DNA of 64,000 nt from CAYYBE01 sp964470345 (GTDB taxonomy: Bacteria > Babelota > Babeliae > Babelales > Babelaceae), in NCBI GenBank assembly GCA_964470345.1, contig CAYYBE010000006.1, positions 1 through 64,000 of the forward strand, read 5' to 3'. Below, one piece after another: positions 15,686-23,852 of the stretch. The position numbers and the translations under genes are program-made. The notes below the pieces were generated by a model, which saw only the letters and a list, made by a program, of their open reading frames with translations, searched no databases and had not been told where the DNA came from. Each line of letters opens with the position of its first letter. Position 1 is the stretch's first letter.

Positions 15686-16750
15686 TTAATTTGCTGCGAT
15701 CAAGATTTCAGCTTGCTTATCATAGTCTTTAATAATTTCTTGCAATTGTTTTTCTTGCTCAGGCGCCAATGTATGTCCCTGAGTTTTTGTATATTCATTG
15801 AGTGCTTTGCGTTGAGCTATAAAATTATTCTTTAATTGTTTGAAAAGCTTATTTTTTTCCTGCTGAGAAGCGTTTGTTTTAAGCGCACGATCAAGATCAC
15901 TCTTATATGTCTTTAATAATACTTCAAGAGCCGTCAGCTGTTTAACAGCTTCAGAATCTACAACAGGCTGTGCTACCTGCACTACCGGCTCCGCTATAAC
16001 TTTCTTTTCTTGTTCTTGCTGCACTTCTTTTGACTTCTTCTCTTGTTCAGCAGCTTCTTGCTTGCGTTCCTGCAGAACTGGCTGCGCAACGACTAATTCC
16101 CGTTTCTTTTCTTCCTCTTCTTTTTTAGCTACTGGCTGCGCTACTACGGGGCGAACAACTTCAGCTTGCTGTTGAACTTGTGCAACAACAGCTTTTTCTT
16201 TAGCCTTCTGCTCAAGAGCCTGCAAAGCTTGAAGCCCTTGTTGTACACCAGCTCCAACGTTTTCAGCAATTTTTCTGAATGTTTGCGCAATCGTCGTCGA
16301 TGCCCCGGTTACCGAGGTACGTTTTTGGCGCGCTTGTCTTTGATCATCCCAAGCTTTATGAAGCTTTGGATATGTAAGGGGGCCTCGACCAGATGGCCAT
16401 GTAGTGTCAAAATCATGCGTAATTTTTATCAGTTGCCCTTTGTGCTCTTGAGAAAGAGCTATATTTTTACCCACAGTTTCATTCATAAGTTCGTTAAAGA
16501 GTGAGACAAAACGCTTCTGCGCATATTTCTGAAAGTCGTCATACAATTGGCGTGCTCCTCTACCCTTACGCTCTCTTTGCAAATCAACAAGCAATTGGCT
16601 GAGCTCTTTAATTTTTGACTCTACTGAAGTAATAGTAGCTGTTAGCGCTTTTAATTGTTGATCAAAATGCATAAGAGCCGCTTGGCTGGCAAGCGCATAG
16701 GTGGATAGAACCGTTGAAAAGAAGCAAAAAAGTAATGCTAAAGGCTTCAT
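15686..16750 (-). CDS. Secreted coiled-coil protein with Gln/Glu/Lys-rich repeats
   Basis: 354 residues. Signal peptide MKPLALLFCFFSTVLSTYALASQ, then a helical region (25-135) with heptad-like ITSVESKIKELSQLLVDLQRE, a low-complexity middle (about 185-270) with repeated VVAQPV/VVRPVVAQPV units separated by charged runs (KKEEEEKKRE, EQEKKSKEVQQEQEKK), and a helical C-domain (about 275-354) with EKNKLFKQLKNNFIAQRKALNEY. No catalytic motif. It lies 50 bp upstream of the WH2-like gene on the same strand, so the two may be co-expressed. Likely a structural or host-facing protein; the function is unknown. The ATG at 16750 follows GAGGGTGCCAG. Confidence 0.75.
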   Translation of the reverse strand: MKPLALLFCFFSTVLSTYALASQAALMHFDQQLKALTATITSVESKIKELSQLLVDLQRERKGRGARQLYDDFQKYAQKRFVSLFNELMNETVGKNIALSQEHKGQLIKITHDFDTTWPSGRGPLTYPKLHKAWDDQRQARQKRTSVTGASTTIAQTFRKIAENVGAGVQQGLQALQALEQKAKEKAVVAQVQQQAEVVRPVVAQPVAKKEEEEKKRELVVAQPVLQERKQEAAEQEKKSKEVQQEQEKKVIAEPVVQVAQPVVDSEAVKQLTALEVLLKTYKSDLDRALKTNASQQEKNKLFKQLKNNFIAQRKALNEYTKTQGHTLAPEQEKQLQEIIKDYDKQAEILIAAN

Positions 16751-16790
16751 CTGGCACCCTCAAAAGACTACGTGCTCAGCATCTACGGCA

Positions 16791-19496
16791 TTACTTGGAG
16801 ACTTCGCCCCAATCTTTACCATGCCGTGCTGTTACTTCTAAGGGTACATTCCAGTCAACAACCGTTTCAAGAGTTTCTTTAATCAGTTTTTCTGTTTTGG
16901 CCAGAGCATGCTCAGGAACAGCTACAAGCAATTCGTCATGAATTTGCAAAATAATTTTGCCACCATCACCTGCTTGCTGCAGTTGTTTATGAACATTGAT
17001 CATGCCAATCTTCATAAGCTCAGCACTCGTTCCCTGGGCTTTGGTATTAATTGCCATACGATGCGCAAGATCATAGAGCGTTCTGTTTTTTTCATAAATA
17101 CCCGGTAGATACCGGCGGCGGCCCCAATGGGTTGTTACGTAGCCATGCTCTTTGGTCTCTTCAATCACCCGCTCCATCCACGCAGAAACTTTTGGATACT
17201 GCTCAAAAAACTTTGTTATATACGTGTGCGCCTCTGAAACAGGAATCCCCAAGTCTTTTGAGAGCCCATAGGGCGTCAGCCCGTACATAATACTAAAGTT
17301 AATACGTTTACCAAGTTGTCGCTGCTTTGAGGTAACATCGGCAAGCTTCACATCAAAAAGACCTGCAGCGGTGCGCGCATGAATATCTTCGCCATTTGCA
17401 AAGGCATCAATCAACTGCGGCTCTTGCGAAAGATAAGCCAAAACTCGCAGCTCAATCTGTGAATAGTCTGCAGAAATAAATCTTTGGCCCCGCGGCGCTT
17501 TAAACGCAGAACGAATAGAAAGTTCCTGATCACTATTGGCAGGAATATTTTGCAAGTTTGGATCAGAGCTTGCCAAGCGCCCTGTTGCAGTTCCCGTTTG
17601 CGTAAAACTCGTATGAATACGTCCCGTAAGCGGGTTTATATAGGTTGGCAATGCATCAAGATAGGTGCTTTTTAATTTTGAAAGTTCACGATATTGCAAT
17701 AATAGGCCGGGAATGGGATGTACTTTTGCAAGCTCACTCAAAACCTCTTGGTCGGTAGAAAAGCCAGTCTTTTTCGAAGTCTTTTTAACGGGAGTTAATT
17801 GCAGTCGCGTAAACAAAATCTCTTCAATTTGCTTGGGAGAGCTTAAGTTCACATCTTCATACGCTTCTCCTAAAAACGAAACAATTTTATTGCGTATGAT
17901 TTTTAAGTCGTGAGAAACCTGTTTATCGATGGTTTGCAATACTTCAGGGTCACAGATAATCCCCTCTTTTTCCATCTCATACAGAACATAGTTCACCGGC
18001 AACTCAATAGTCGTATAGAGGTGCCACTGTTTTTGTTCTTTTAATTTTTCTTCTAACAGTGGAACTAACTGCAACGTTTGGTGCGCATCCCCGGCAGCAT
18101 ACTCTGTCGCAATTTCTAACGGCACATCAGCAAACTGCTTATATGCCCCGGTTTTCATAAGATCTGCGTATGAGACCATCTCCTGGTTCAGCATTGCTAC
18201 CGAAAGATATTTGAGACCAATTCGTTGCCCATCAGGAACAACTAAGTGTGCAGCGATCATCGTATCAAACGCAATATCGTTTACTTCAATCCCAAACTTA
18301 GCAAGCACAAGCTGATCAAACTTTGCATTATGCGCATATTTTTTAATCGTATTCGATTCAAATATTGGCTTCAGATGAGCTAAGACCTGCTCTTGCGTAA
18401 GCTGCTGAGGCGCAGTTGCATGCGCAAGAGGAATATAATAGGCTTTGCCAACTTCACAACAGAGAGAGATCCCCATGATATGGGCCTGATAGGGTTGCAA
18501 TCCATCAGTCTCCGTATCAAAAGCGCAATGGCGATGTTTTTTAATCTCTGCACAGACGCGCTCAAGTTCAGCTTCGTCAGTAATCCAAGTAAATGAGTAG
18601 CCATGTTTTTCAGAAAGCCACTCAAGTTTCTCTTTCGCTGGCATATCTTTGAGGAGCGACTTGAAAGAAAGTTCTTCAAAAAAGTGACGAGCTGCGGTCC
18701 ATTGGTTCAGTTCGATTTTGCAACGGTCGATCGCAAGATCAAGCGTATGATAGCGCAATAAAAAGAGTTCTTTGCTCATCAACGCATTTTTTTTGTTGAC
18801 CGTTAACAGTTCCCGCGTTCGCTCCCGAGGTACTTCATCAAGACGGTTATAGAGATCTTCAAGAGAATCAAACTTTTGCACCAGCTCGGTTGCAGTCTTT
18901 GGGCCTACCCCGGCAACCCCAGGAATATTATCAGAAGCGTCACCAATCAGGGCGTAGTAAAAGGGAAGCTTTTCCAGAGAAAAACCATATTTTTCTTCAA
19001 GCGCTGCTGGGTCGAGCATAACGTCTTTAAAGGCATCATAGATATGTATTTTGTCCGAAACTACCTGGCCTAAGTCTTTATCTGCCGTTACCAGAATAAC
19101 CTCGTACCCTTGCTTCACGTAGTCCAGGGCTAACGAGTACATTAAATCGTCAGCTTCTACACCCTGTTTTTGAATTTGGCACATGCCAATAATATCGGCA
19201 AATTTTTGGATCAACTCTTTTTGCGTTCCTAGGTCTGAGGGAGCTGCTTGGCGAGTAGCTTTGTAGGCAGCATGCATCTCATGCCGCTCGGTAGGTCCTT
19301 TACTATCCCAGGTTAGAACAAGGTGTTCCGGTTGAAAATCATCGAGCAATTTTTTAATCATACGGCAAAAACCGTACACTGCCCCAACCGGCACCCCCTG
19401 AGGAGTGGCCATCGGCTTAAGGGCATAGTAGGCCCGATAGAGAAACGATGATCCATCGATTAAAAATAATGTATGTTGAGAAACCTGTTTTTTCAC
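16791..19496 (-). CDS. polA: DNA polymerase I
   Basis: 901 residues with all three domains. 5'-3' exonuclease (1-290): LFLIDGSSFLYRAYYA, VEADDLMYSLA, GDASDNIPGVAGVGPKTA. 3'-5' exonuclease (about 310-480): CAFDTETDGLQ keeps the DxE pair, and YAAGDAHQTLQL the later Asp, so proofreading looks intact. Polymerase: motif A SADYSQIELRVLAYLS, motif B RQLGKRINFSIMYGLTPYGLS, motif C QIHDELLVAVP. It fills Okazaki and repair gaps. The start is GTG at 19496 after AAAGGGTAGAAT. It is divergent from mnmH with a 98-bp spacer that must hold both promoters. Confidence 0.98.
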   Translation of the reverse strand: MKKQVSQHTLFLIDGSSFLYRAYYALKPMATPQGVPVGAVYGFCRMIKKLLDDFQPEHLVLTWDSKGPTERHEMHAAYKATRQAAPSDLGTQKELIQKFADIIGMCQIQKQGVEADDLMYSLALDYVKQGYEVILVTADKDLGQVVSDKIHIYDAFKDVMLDPAALEEKYGFSLEKLPFYYALIGDASDNIPGVAGVGPKTATELVQKFDSLEDLYNRLDEVPRERTRELLTVNKKNALMSKELFLLRYHTLDLAIDRCKIELNQWTAARHFFEELSFKSLLKDMPAKEKLEWLSEKHGYSFTWITDEAELERVCAEIKKHRHCAFDTETDGLQPYQAHIMGISLCCEVGKAYYIPLAHATAPQQLTQEQVLAHLKPIFESNTIKKYAHNAKFDQLVLAKFGIEVNDIAFDTMIAAHLVVPDGQRIGLKYLSVAMLNQEMVSYADLMKTGAYKQFADVPLEIATEYAAGDAHQTLQLVPLLEEKLKEQKQWHLYTTIELPVNYVLYEMEKEGIICDPEVLQTIDKQVSHDLKIIRNKIVSFLGEAYEDVNLSSPKQIEEILFTRLQLTPVKKTSKKTGFSTDQEVLSELAKVHPIPGLLLQYRELSKLKSTYLDALPTYINPLTGRIHTSFTQTGTATGRLASSDPNLQNIPANSDQELSIRSAFKAPRGQRFISADYSQIELRVLAYLSQEPQLIDAFANGEDIHARTAAGLFDVKLADVTSKQRQLGKRINFSIMYGLTPYGLSKDLGIPVSEAHTYITKFFEQYPKVSAWMERVIEETKEHGYVTTHWGRRRYLPGIYEKNRTLYDLAHRMAINTKAQGTSAELMKIGMINVHKQLQQAGDGGKIILQIHDELLVAVPEHALAKTEKLIKETLETVVDWNVPLEVTARHGKDWGEVSK

Positions 19497-19594
19497 ATTC
19501 TACCCTTTAACTCAAACTGGTGGGTACCCCTTGCATTACTACCCAAAAAAAGTGACATTAAGAATGTACCAAGCCCTTACAAGATGAGCAATGT

Positions 19595-20650
19595 ATGAAC
19601 CAAGCCTCTTCTCTTACCAAAATTTGTGCCGCCGACCTCCAGACCATAGGGGGCAATTACCCCATTATCGACGTCCGTACTCCAAAGGAGTTTGAACACG
19701 GACACATCCCCGGGGCATATAATATCCCCCTCTTTTCTAACGAAGAACGGGTCGATATTGGCACAACCTATGTACAAGAGGGTAAAGAGCCGGCCATGCG
19801 TTTGGGACTTAAAATTATTGGTCCTCAAATGGATAACTTAATTGCCCAAGTTAAAGAGTTAGAAGCGAAAACCAAGAGCCAAACTTTTATTGTGCACTGT
19901 TGGCGCGGCGGTATGAGAAGCTCAAGTTTTGCCTGGTTGCTCCAATTTTTTAAATATAACGCCTATCTGCTTGAAGGTGGCTACAAGGCCTATCGAGCTC
20001 ATACTCGCAATTCTTTTGCCCAACCTCGCAAAATTGTTATTTTAGGCGGACCAACCGGCTCAGAAAAAACAGAACTATTACATATGCTCAGCGACGAAGG
20101 GCATGCTATTGTTGATCTTGAGGGACTCGCTCATCATAAAGGCTCAGTCTTTGGTGCATTAGGCCAACAAGAACAACCTACCCAAGAACAGTTTGAAAAC
20201 AATCTTGCACAAGCACTTACAAGTGTCCCCCTTGAAGTTCCCCTATGGATAGAAGATGAAAGTCGCCGAGTTGGCGATCTGTTTATTCCTGATGAACTTT
20301 GGAACCAGATGCGCGCAGCACCGGTTATTACGGTCGCCATGCCCCGCGAACAGCGCATTACTAATCTCTGTGACCAATACGGATCATTTGCCCCTGCCGA
20401 GTTAATCAACTGTGTTACTCGTATCTATAGCCACTTAGGGAGTGAACGGGCAAATAAAATTATTGAACTGATCAAAACTCAAAAAATCGCCGAAGCGTGT
20501 GGAGAACTTTTACACCATTACGACAAAGCGTACCAGTTTGGACTGGCAAAACGGCCAACTGCCAACATTGTTTCGTGCGAGATTGCTACAAATACCGACG
20601 CCATTGCCCGTCTCAACCGTGCATATCGTACCCTATGTTCGTTACCGTAA
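19595..20650 (+). CDS. mnmH: tRNA 2-selenouridine synthase
   Basis: 351 residues, the normal size. An N-terminal rhodanese domain (about 8-135) has DVRTPKEFEHGHIPGAYNIP and the active Cys102 in HCWRGGMRSSS; the C-terminal P-loop domain starts at 146 with GGPTGSEKT. MnmH replaces sulfur by selenium at the wobble uridine of some tRNAs via a geranylated intermediate. The Walker A Gly just before Lys is Glu here (GSEKT, normally GSGKT), which could weaken nucleotide binding. selD is not in the window, so selenium supply is unknown. The gene overlaps priA by 16 bp, so translation is probably coupled. Confidence 0.93.
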   Translation: MNQASSLTKICAADLQTIGGNYPIIDVRTPKEFEHGHIPGAYNIPLFSNEERVDIGTTYVQEGKEPAMRLGLKIIGPQMDNLIAQVKELEAKTKSQTFIVHCWRGGMRSSSFAWLLQFFKYNAYLLEGGYKAYRAHTRNSFAQPRKIVILGGPTGSEKTELLHMLSDEGHAIVDLEGLAHHKGSVFGALGQQEQPTQEQFENNLAQALTSVPLEVPLWIEDESRRVGDLFIPDELWNQMRAAPVITVAMPREQRITNLCDQYGSFAPAELINCVTRIYSHLGSERANKIIELIKTQKIAEACGELLHHYDKAYQFGLAKRPTANIVSCEIATNTDAIARLNRAYRTLCSLP

Positions 20651-22641
20651 AACTCTTGCGTGGTTACGCACAGCCGCTCACCTACGCCATTCCCCAAGAT
20701 TGGCCTACACTTCCAAAGCCAGGAACCCTGATCCGCGTACCATTTCAACAACGGACAGAGTCTGCACTTGTATGCGAACAATTTGCAGAACTTCCAAAAA
20801 ACGTTTCTTTCAAAATTCGTCCGGCGCTTAGCTGTGAACTCGTACCCGAAGATCCCAATTTTCACCATTTCATCGAACAGCTCAGCCGTTACTATGCCCT
20901 TGATCCGCTTATTTTATACCGACGCATGCGGACAAGTATTAACGAAAAGCCTTTTGAACAGGAAGACAGCGAGATTGAAGAAGTAATTGCTGCCCCTCCC
21001 GTCACATTAACCGACGAACAAAAAATCGCCGTTGATGGCATCACCCCTTTTATCGACCAGCCACAATTTCAGCCAATTTTGATACACGGTGTAACTGGTT
21101 CTGGAAAAACAGAAGTATATAAAAAGTTGATCATACAAGCCCATACGCAGGGCAAGACAATTATGCTGCTGTTGCCCGAAGTCACACTTGCCGTACACTT
21201 TACAACATTGTTGCGCGCGCAGCTCCCAAAAGAGATTGCTATTCTAGGCTTTCACTCTGCCACCCCCATATCTGAACGGCGCGAAATTTGGCACCATCTC
21301 ATACACCAAACACCAATCGTCGTTGTCGGCGTACATATGCCGATTATGTTACCCATTAGCAATTTGGGATTAATTATTATCGACGAAGAGCATGAAGTGG
21401 GTTTTCAAGAAAAAAAGCACCCACGCATAAATACCAAAGAAGCGGCGCTCATGCGTGCACAGCTCTATAAAATTCCCATCGTACTTGGTTCTGCAACACC
21501 GTCGATCAGTTCTCTCTATAACGTAACTGAGCGTGGCTGGAAGCTTTTTCAACTCACGCAACGCTTTGCCGGTGCTTTTCCTAAAATCACACTTGTTAAA
21601 ATCGACAAAGAACAAAAGAGACGCGCCTTTTGGATTAGTAAAGAATTAGAAGCAGCTATCGCCGACCGCATTGCACGCCAAGAACAGGCAATTATTTTTC
21701 TTAACCGACGGGGTTACAGTTTCTTTGTTCAGTGTTCTGCATGCAGCTTTATTTTTACGTGCAAGAACTGCTCGGTGAGTTTAACGTATCACTATGACAA
21801 CACACGAGTGTGTCCCACACTTGTGTGTCACACACTCGTGTGCCACTACTGCAGCCACACACAACCATTACCAACACAGTGCCCCGACTGTTCAGCGCCA
21901 GAAAAAGATTTTGTTAAAAAGGGATTAGGTACCCAGCAGCTCGTACAAATTTTACAGCAGTTATTTCCACAAGCACGTATTGGCCGTGCAGATGCCGATT
22001 GCACCAAAAACAAAAAGCTCTGGCAATCAACCGTGCAAGCAATGCGCGAACAGCAGCTCGATATTTTGGTAGGTACGCAAACGATTACCAAAGGGTACCA
22101 TTTTCCCAAAGTCACATTAGTAGGAATTATTTGGGCAGAGCTAAATCTTAATATGCCTGTCTATAATGCCGTTGAAACAACAATACAGCAGATCATTCAA
22201 GTTGCAGGCCGCGCCGGCCGTGCATCAATGCACAGCGAAGTTATTATTCAGTCGTTTTCAGAACATCCTGTCTTTGCCTATACCACCGAGAGTGCCTATC
22301 TTCAATTTTATGAACAGGAGATAGCCTCCCGCCGTGAAATTGGCTACCCGCCCTGCATTCGTTTTGCTGAAATCGAATTACGTCATGATAACGAAACGGT
22401 AATCGACCAAGAATCGCGCGCCTGCGTAGAACTTTTATGCGCATATGCTGCCGAACGTAATTGGGACATACAAATTCTTGGGCCCGCACAACCGCCAGTC
22501 CATAAAGTTAAAAACATCAATATACGACGCTTATACGTACGAAGTACTGAGATGTCCAAAGCTATCACGCTCTTTAATCTTGCACAGCAGCAAAACTATG
22601 CAAGCTCTTGCTATTTCACCCCAAATCCTGTGAATATGTAA
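20635..22641 (+). CDS. priA: Primosomal helicase PriA, with expanded zinc-binding segment
   Basis: 668 residues from the ATG at 20635 (MFVTVKLLRGYAQPLTYAIP), the natural PriA N-terminus; the frame is open further upstream inside mnmH but that part is a shadow. It restarts stalled forks. Seen: 3'-DNA-binding N-domain, Walker A HGVTGSGKTEVYKK, helicase IIIDEEHEVGF, LGSATPS, Zn-binding CSAC-x5-CKNC and CHYC-x9-CPDC, and the second helicase lobe VGTQTITKGYHFP and QVAGRAGR. Between the two Zn half-sites, three 15-bp tandem repeats (21802-21846) add about 10 residues with two extra Cys (TRVCP, TLVCH, TLVCH). It overlaps the mnmH end by 16 bp. Confidence 0.95.
   Translation: MFVTVKLLRGYAQPLTYAIPQDWPTLPKPGTLIRVPFQQRTESALVCEQFAELPKNVSFKIRPALSCELVPEDPNFHHFIEQLSRYYALDPLILYRRMRTSINEKPFEQEDSEIEEVIAAPPVTLTDEQKIAVDGITPFIDQPQFQPILIHGVTGSGKTEVYKKLIIQAHTQGKTIMLLLPEVTLAVHFTTLLRAQLPKEIAILGFHSATPISERREIWHHLIHQTPIVVVGVHMPIMLPISNLGLIIIDEEHEVGFQEKKHPRINTKEAALMRAQLYKIPIVLGSATPSISSLYNVTERGWKLFQLTQRFAGAFPKITLVKIDKEQKRRAFWISKELEAAIADRIARQEQAIIFLNRRGYSFFVQCSACSFIFTCKNCSVSLTYHYDNTRVCPTLVCHTLVCHYCSHTQPLPTQCPDCSAPEKDFVKKGLGTQQLVQILQQLFPQARIGRADADCTKNKKLWQSTVQAMREQQLDILVGTQTITKGYHFPKVTLVGIIWAELNLNMPVYNAVETTIQQIIQVAGRAGRASMHSEVIIQSFSEHPVFAYTTESAYLQFYEQEIASRREIGYPPCIRFAEIELRHDNETVIDQESRACVELLCAYAAERNWDIQILGPAQPPVHKVKNINIRRLYVRSTEMSKAITLFNLAQQQNYASSCYFTPNPVNM
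21802..21846 (+). repeat. Three 15-bp in-frame tandem repeats inside priA
   Basis: Units 21802-21816, 21817-21831 and 21832-21846 share the pattern ACA-CNN-GTG-TGY-CMC and encode TRVCP, TLVCH and TLVCH. Each unit is also nearly self-complementary (ACAC..GTGT), so the segment can form hairpins. Removing two units restores the usual spacing of the PriA zinc ligands. Confidence 0.85.
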
Positions 22642-22672
22642 GAAAAGCCACACCCCCAACAAAGAAAACTTT

Positions 22673-23824
22673 ATGAACCTCGTAGTTCAATCATTCTGGA
22701 TTACCATACTCGCAGGAAACATATCTTCTCTAACGGCTTTGCAAACCCACAGCACAAGCTATACAACTTCTGGATCAACGTCATCTATCAGCACAGGGTC
22801 AGCATCACCGAGCAAATTTTTGTTACCAAAGAGCCTCGATCCAGCTACTTGGTCGATAGACGAAACAGCAGAAAAAATAAAAATCTATCACCTCACACAA
22901 AAAGGTGTATCATGTAACAGTTGGTTTTTTGAAACAAAATATCTTGAACCACTTTATGATCCATCTCTATTAAAATATCAGCCCATACCCCGTTATCTCG
23001 CAGTAATGCCTCCATCAACTAAATACCCAAAGGGTAGAGTTGTTGCGAGTTGCACCGGCGGCGTTATCAAGATTTTTGATCTTAAAAACAGAACGTGCAC
23101 CCATACGTTTATCACGGAATATATATACTCAGGCAATAGCGCAGCAAAGCTCGCTGTTACAAATCAAAACATTTTGCTTGGTTATGGCCCGTTTTTTGAA
23201 TCCTATGAAGAGCTGGAGACCGGTGCTTGGTACCTCCGAGCCTCGTTAACATTGAACGACACACCAAATGACCAAAAGCAAAACAATACCACTCGCCGCC
23301 CTGACCCTACCATTGATGCACTGGCAGTACTGCCAAATGGTTGCGTTGTTATGCTTCTTTCGACCAAGCAACACTGCCACATGCTCATTGAAATCAAACT
23401 TTCTGCTCTGAGAGATGGCACTATTGCCAAACACACAGAGCATCAAAAAATATTAAACAATCATAAAGAAACAATAGATGGTTTGCCATGTGTTCTACTC
23501 CCCAATAACACAATTCTCTTAAGCCTTACAGAAACCAAAATACTCTCTCTAGTGCAACAGAGAAACGTTTGGTACGAATACGAATCGCTCGAGGTACCAG
23601 CTCCCACAGCAAAACTTTTTGAGCTTTTGGCCTTAGTAAATAGTTCAATGAAAGGCAAAGACTGCATCGCTGTTAAAAAATTTACTCAACATGATACCGT
23701 CTTTTACAAATGCTACTACGATTCAAAAGAGCTCCCCTCAATTCTCTTGCCCGACCAACAAATGGCAGTCATATGGAAAGGGAAAATTATGACGTTTGGG
23801 CTCAACGAAAAGGCGCTATCATAA
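22673..23824 (+). CDS. Secreted propeller-like hypothetical protein
   Basis: 383 residues. N-terminal signal segment (MNLVVQSFWITILAGNISSLTALQ), a Ser/Thr-rich linker (TTSGSTSSISTGSASPS) like that of the WD40 protein at 27108, then degenerate blade-like strands such as GGVIKIFDLKN and ALAVLPNGCVVMLLSTK. The C-terminus (FYKCYYDSKELPSILL then WKGKIMTF) matches the C-terminus of the next gene (IYECFYAGKRVPLIPL, FKGNIVVF), so the two are tandem paralogues. Probably a beta-propeller binding protein exported to the host; no catalytic residue seen. It begins 31 bp after priA and could be read through from it; the ribosome site is weak. Confidence 0.7.
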   Translation: MNLVVQSFWITILAGNISSLTALQTHSTSYTTSGSTSSISTGSASPSKFLLPKSLDPATWSIDETAEKIKIYHLTQKGVSCNSWFFETKYLEPLYDPSLLKYQPIPRYLAVMPPSTKYPKGRVVASCTGGVIKIFDLKNRTCTHTFITEYIYSGNSAAKLAVTNQNILLGYGPFFESYEELETGAWYLRASLTLNDTPNDQKQNNTTRRPDPTIDALAVLPNGCVVMLLSTKQHCHMLIEIKLSALRDGTIAKHTEHQKILNNHKETIDGLPCVLLPNNTILLSLTETKILSLVQQRNVWYEYESLEVPAPTAKLFELLALVNSSMKGKDCIAVKKFTQHDTVFYKCYYDSKELPSILLPDQQMAVIWKGKIMTFGLNEKALS

Positions 23825-23852
23825 CCTCAAGTTACCCTGGGAGAATCTTACA

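Noticed and set aside
20497..20634. 46-codon N-terminal extension of priA
   Set aside because: The extension lies in the mnmH coding region; the PriA family start matches the ATG at 20635.
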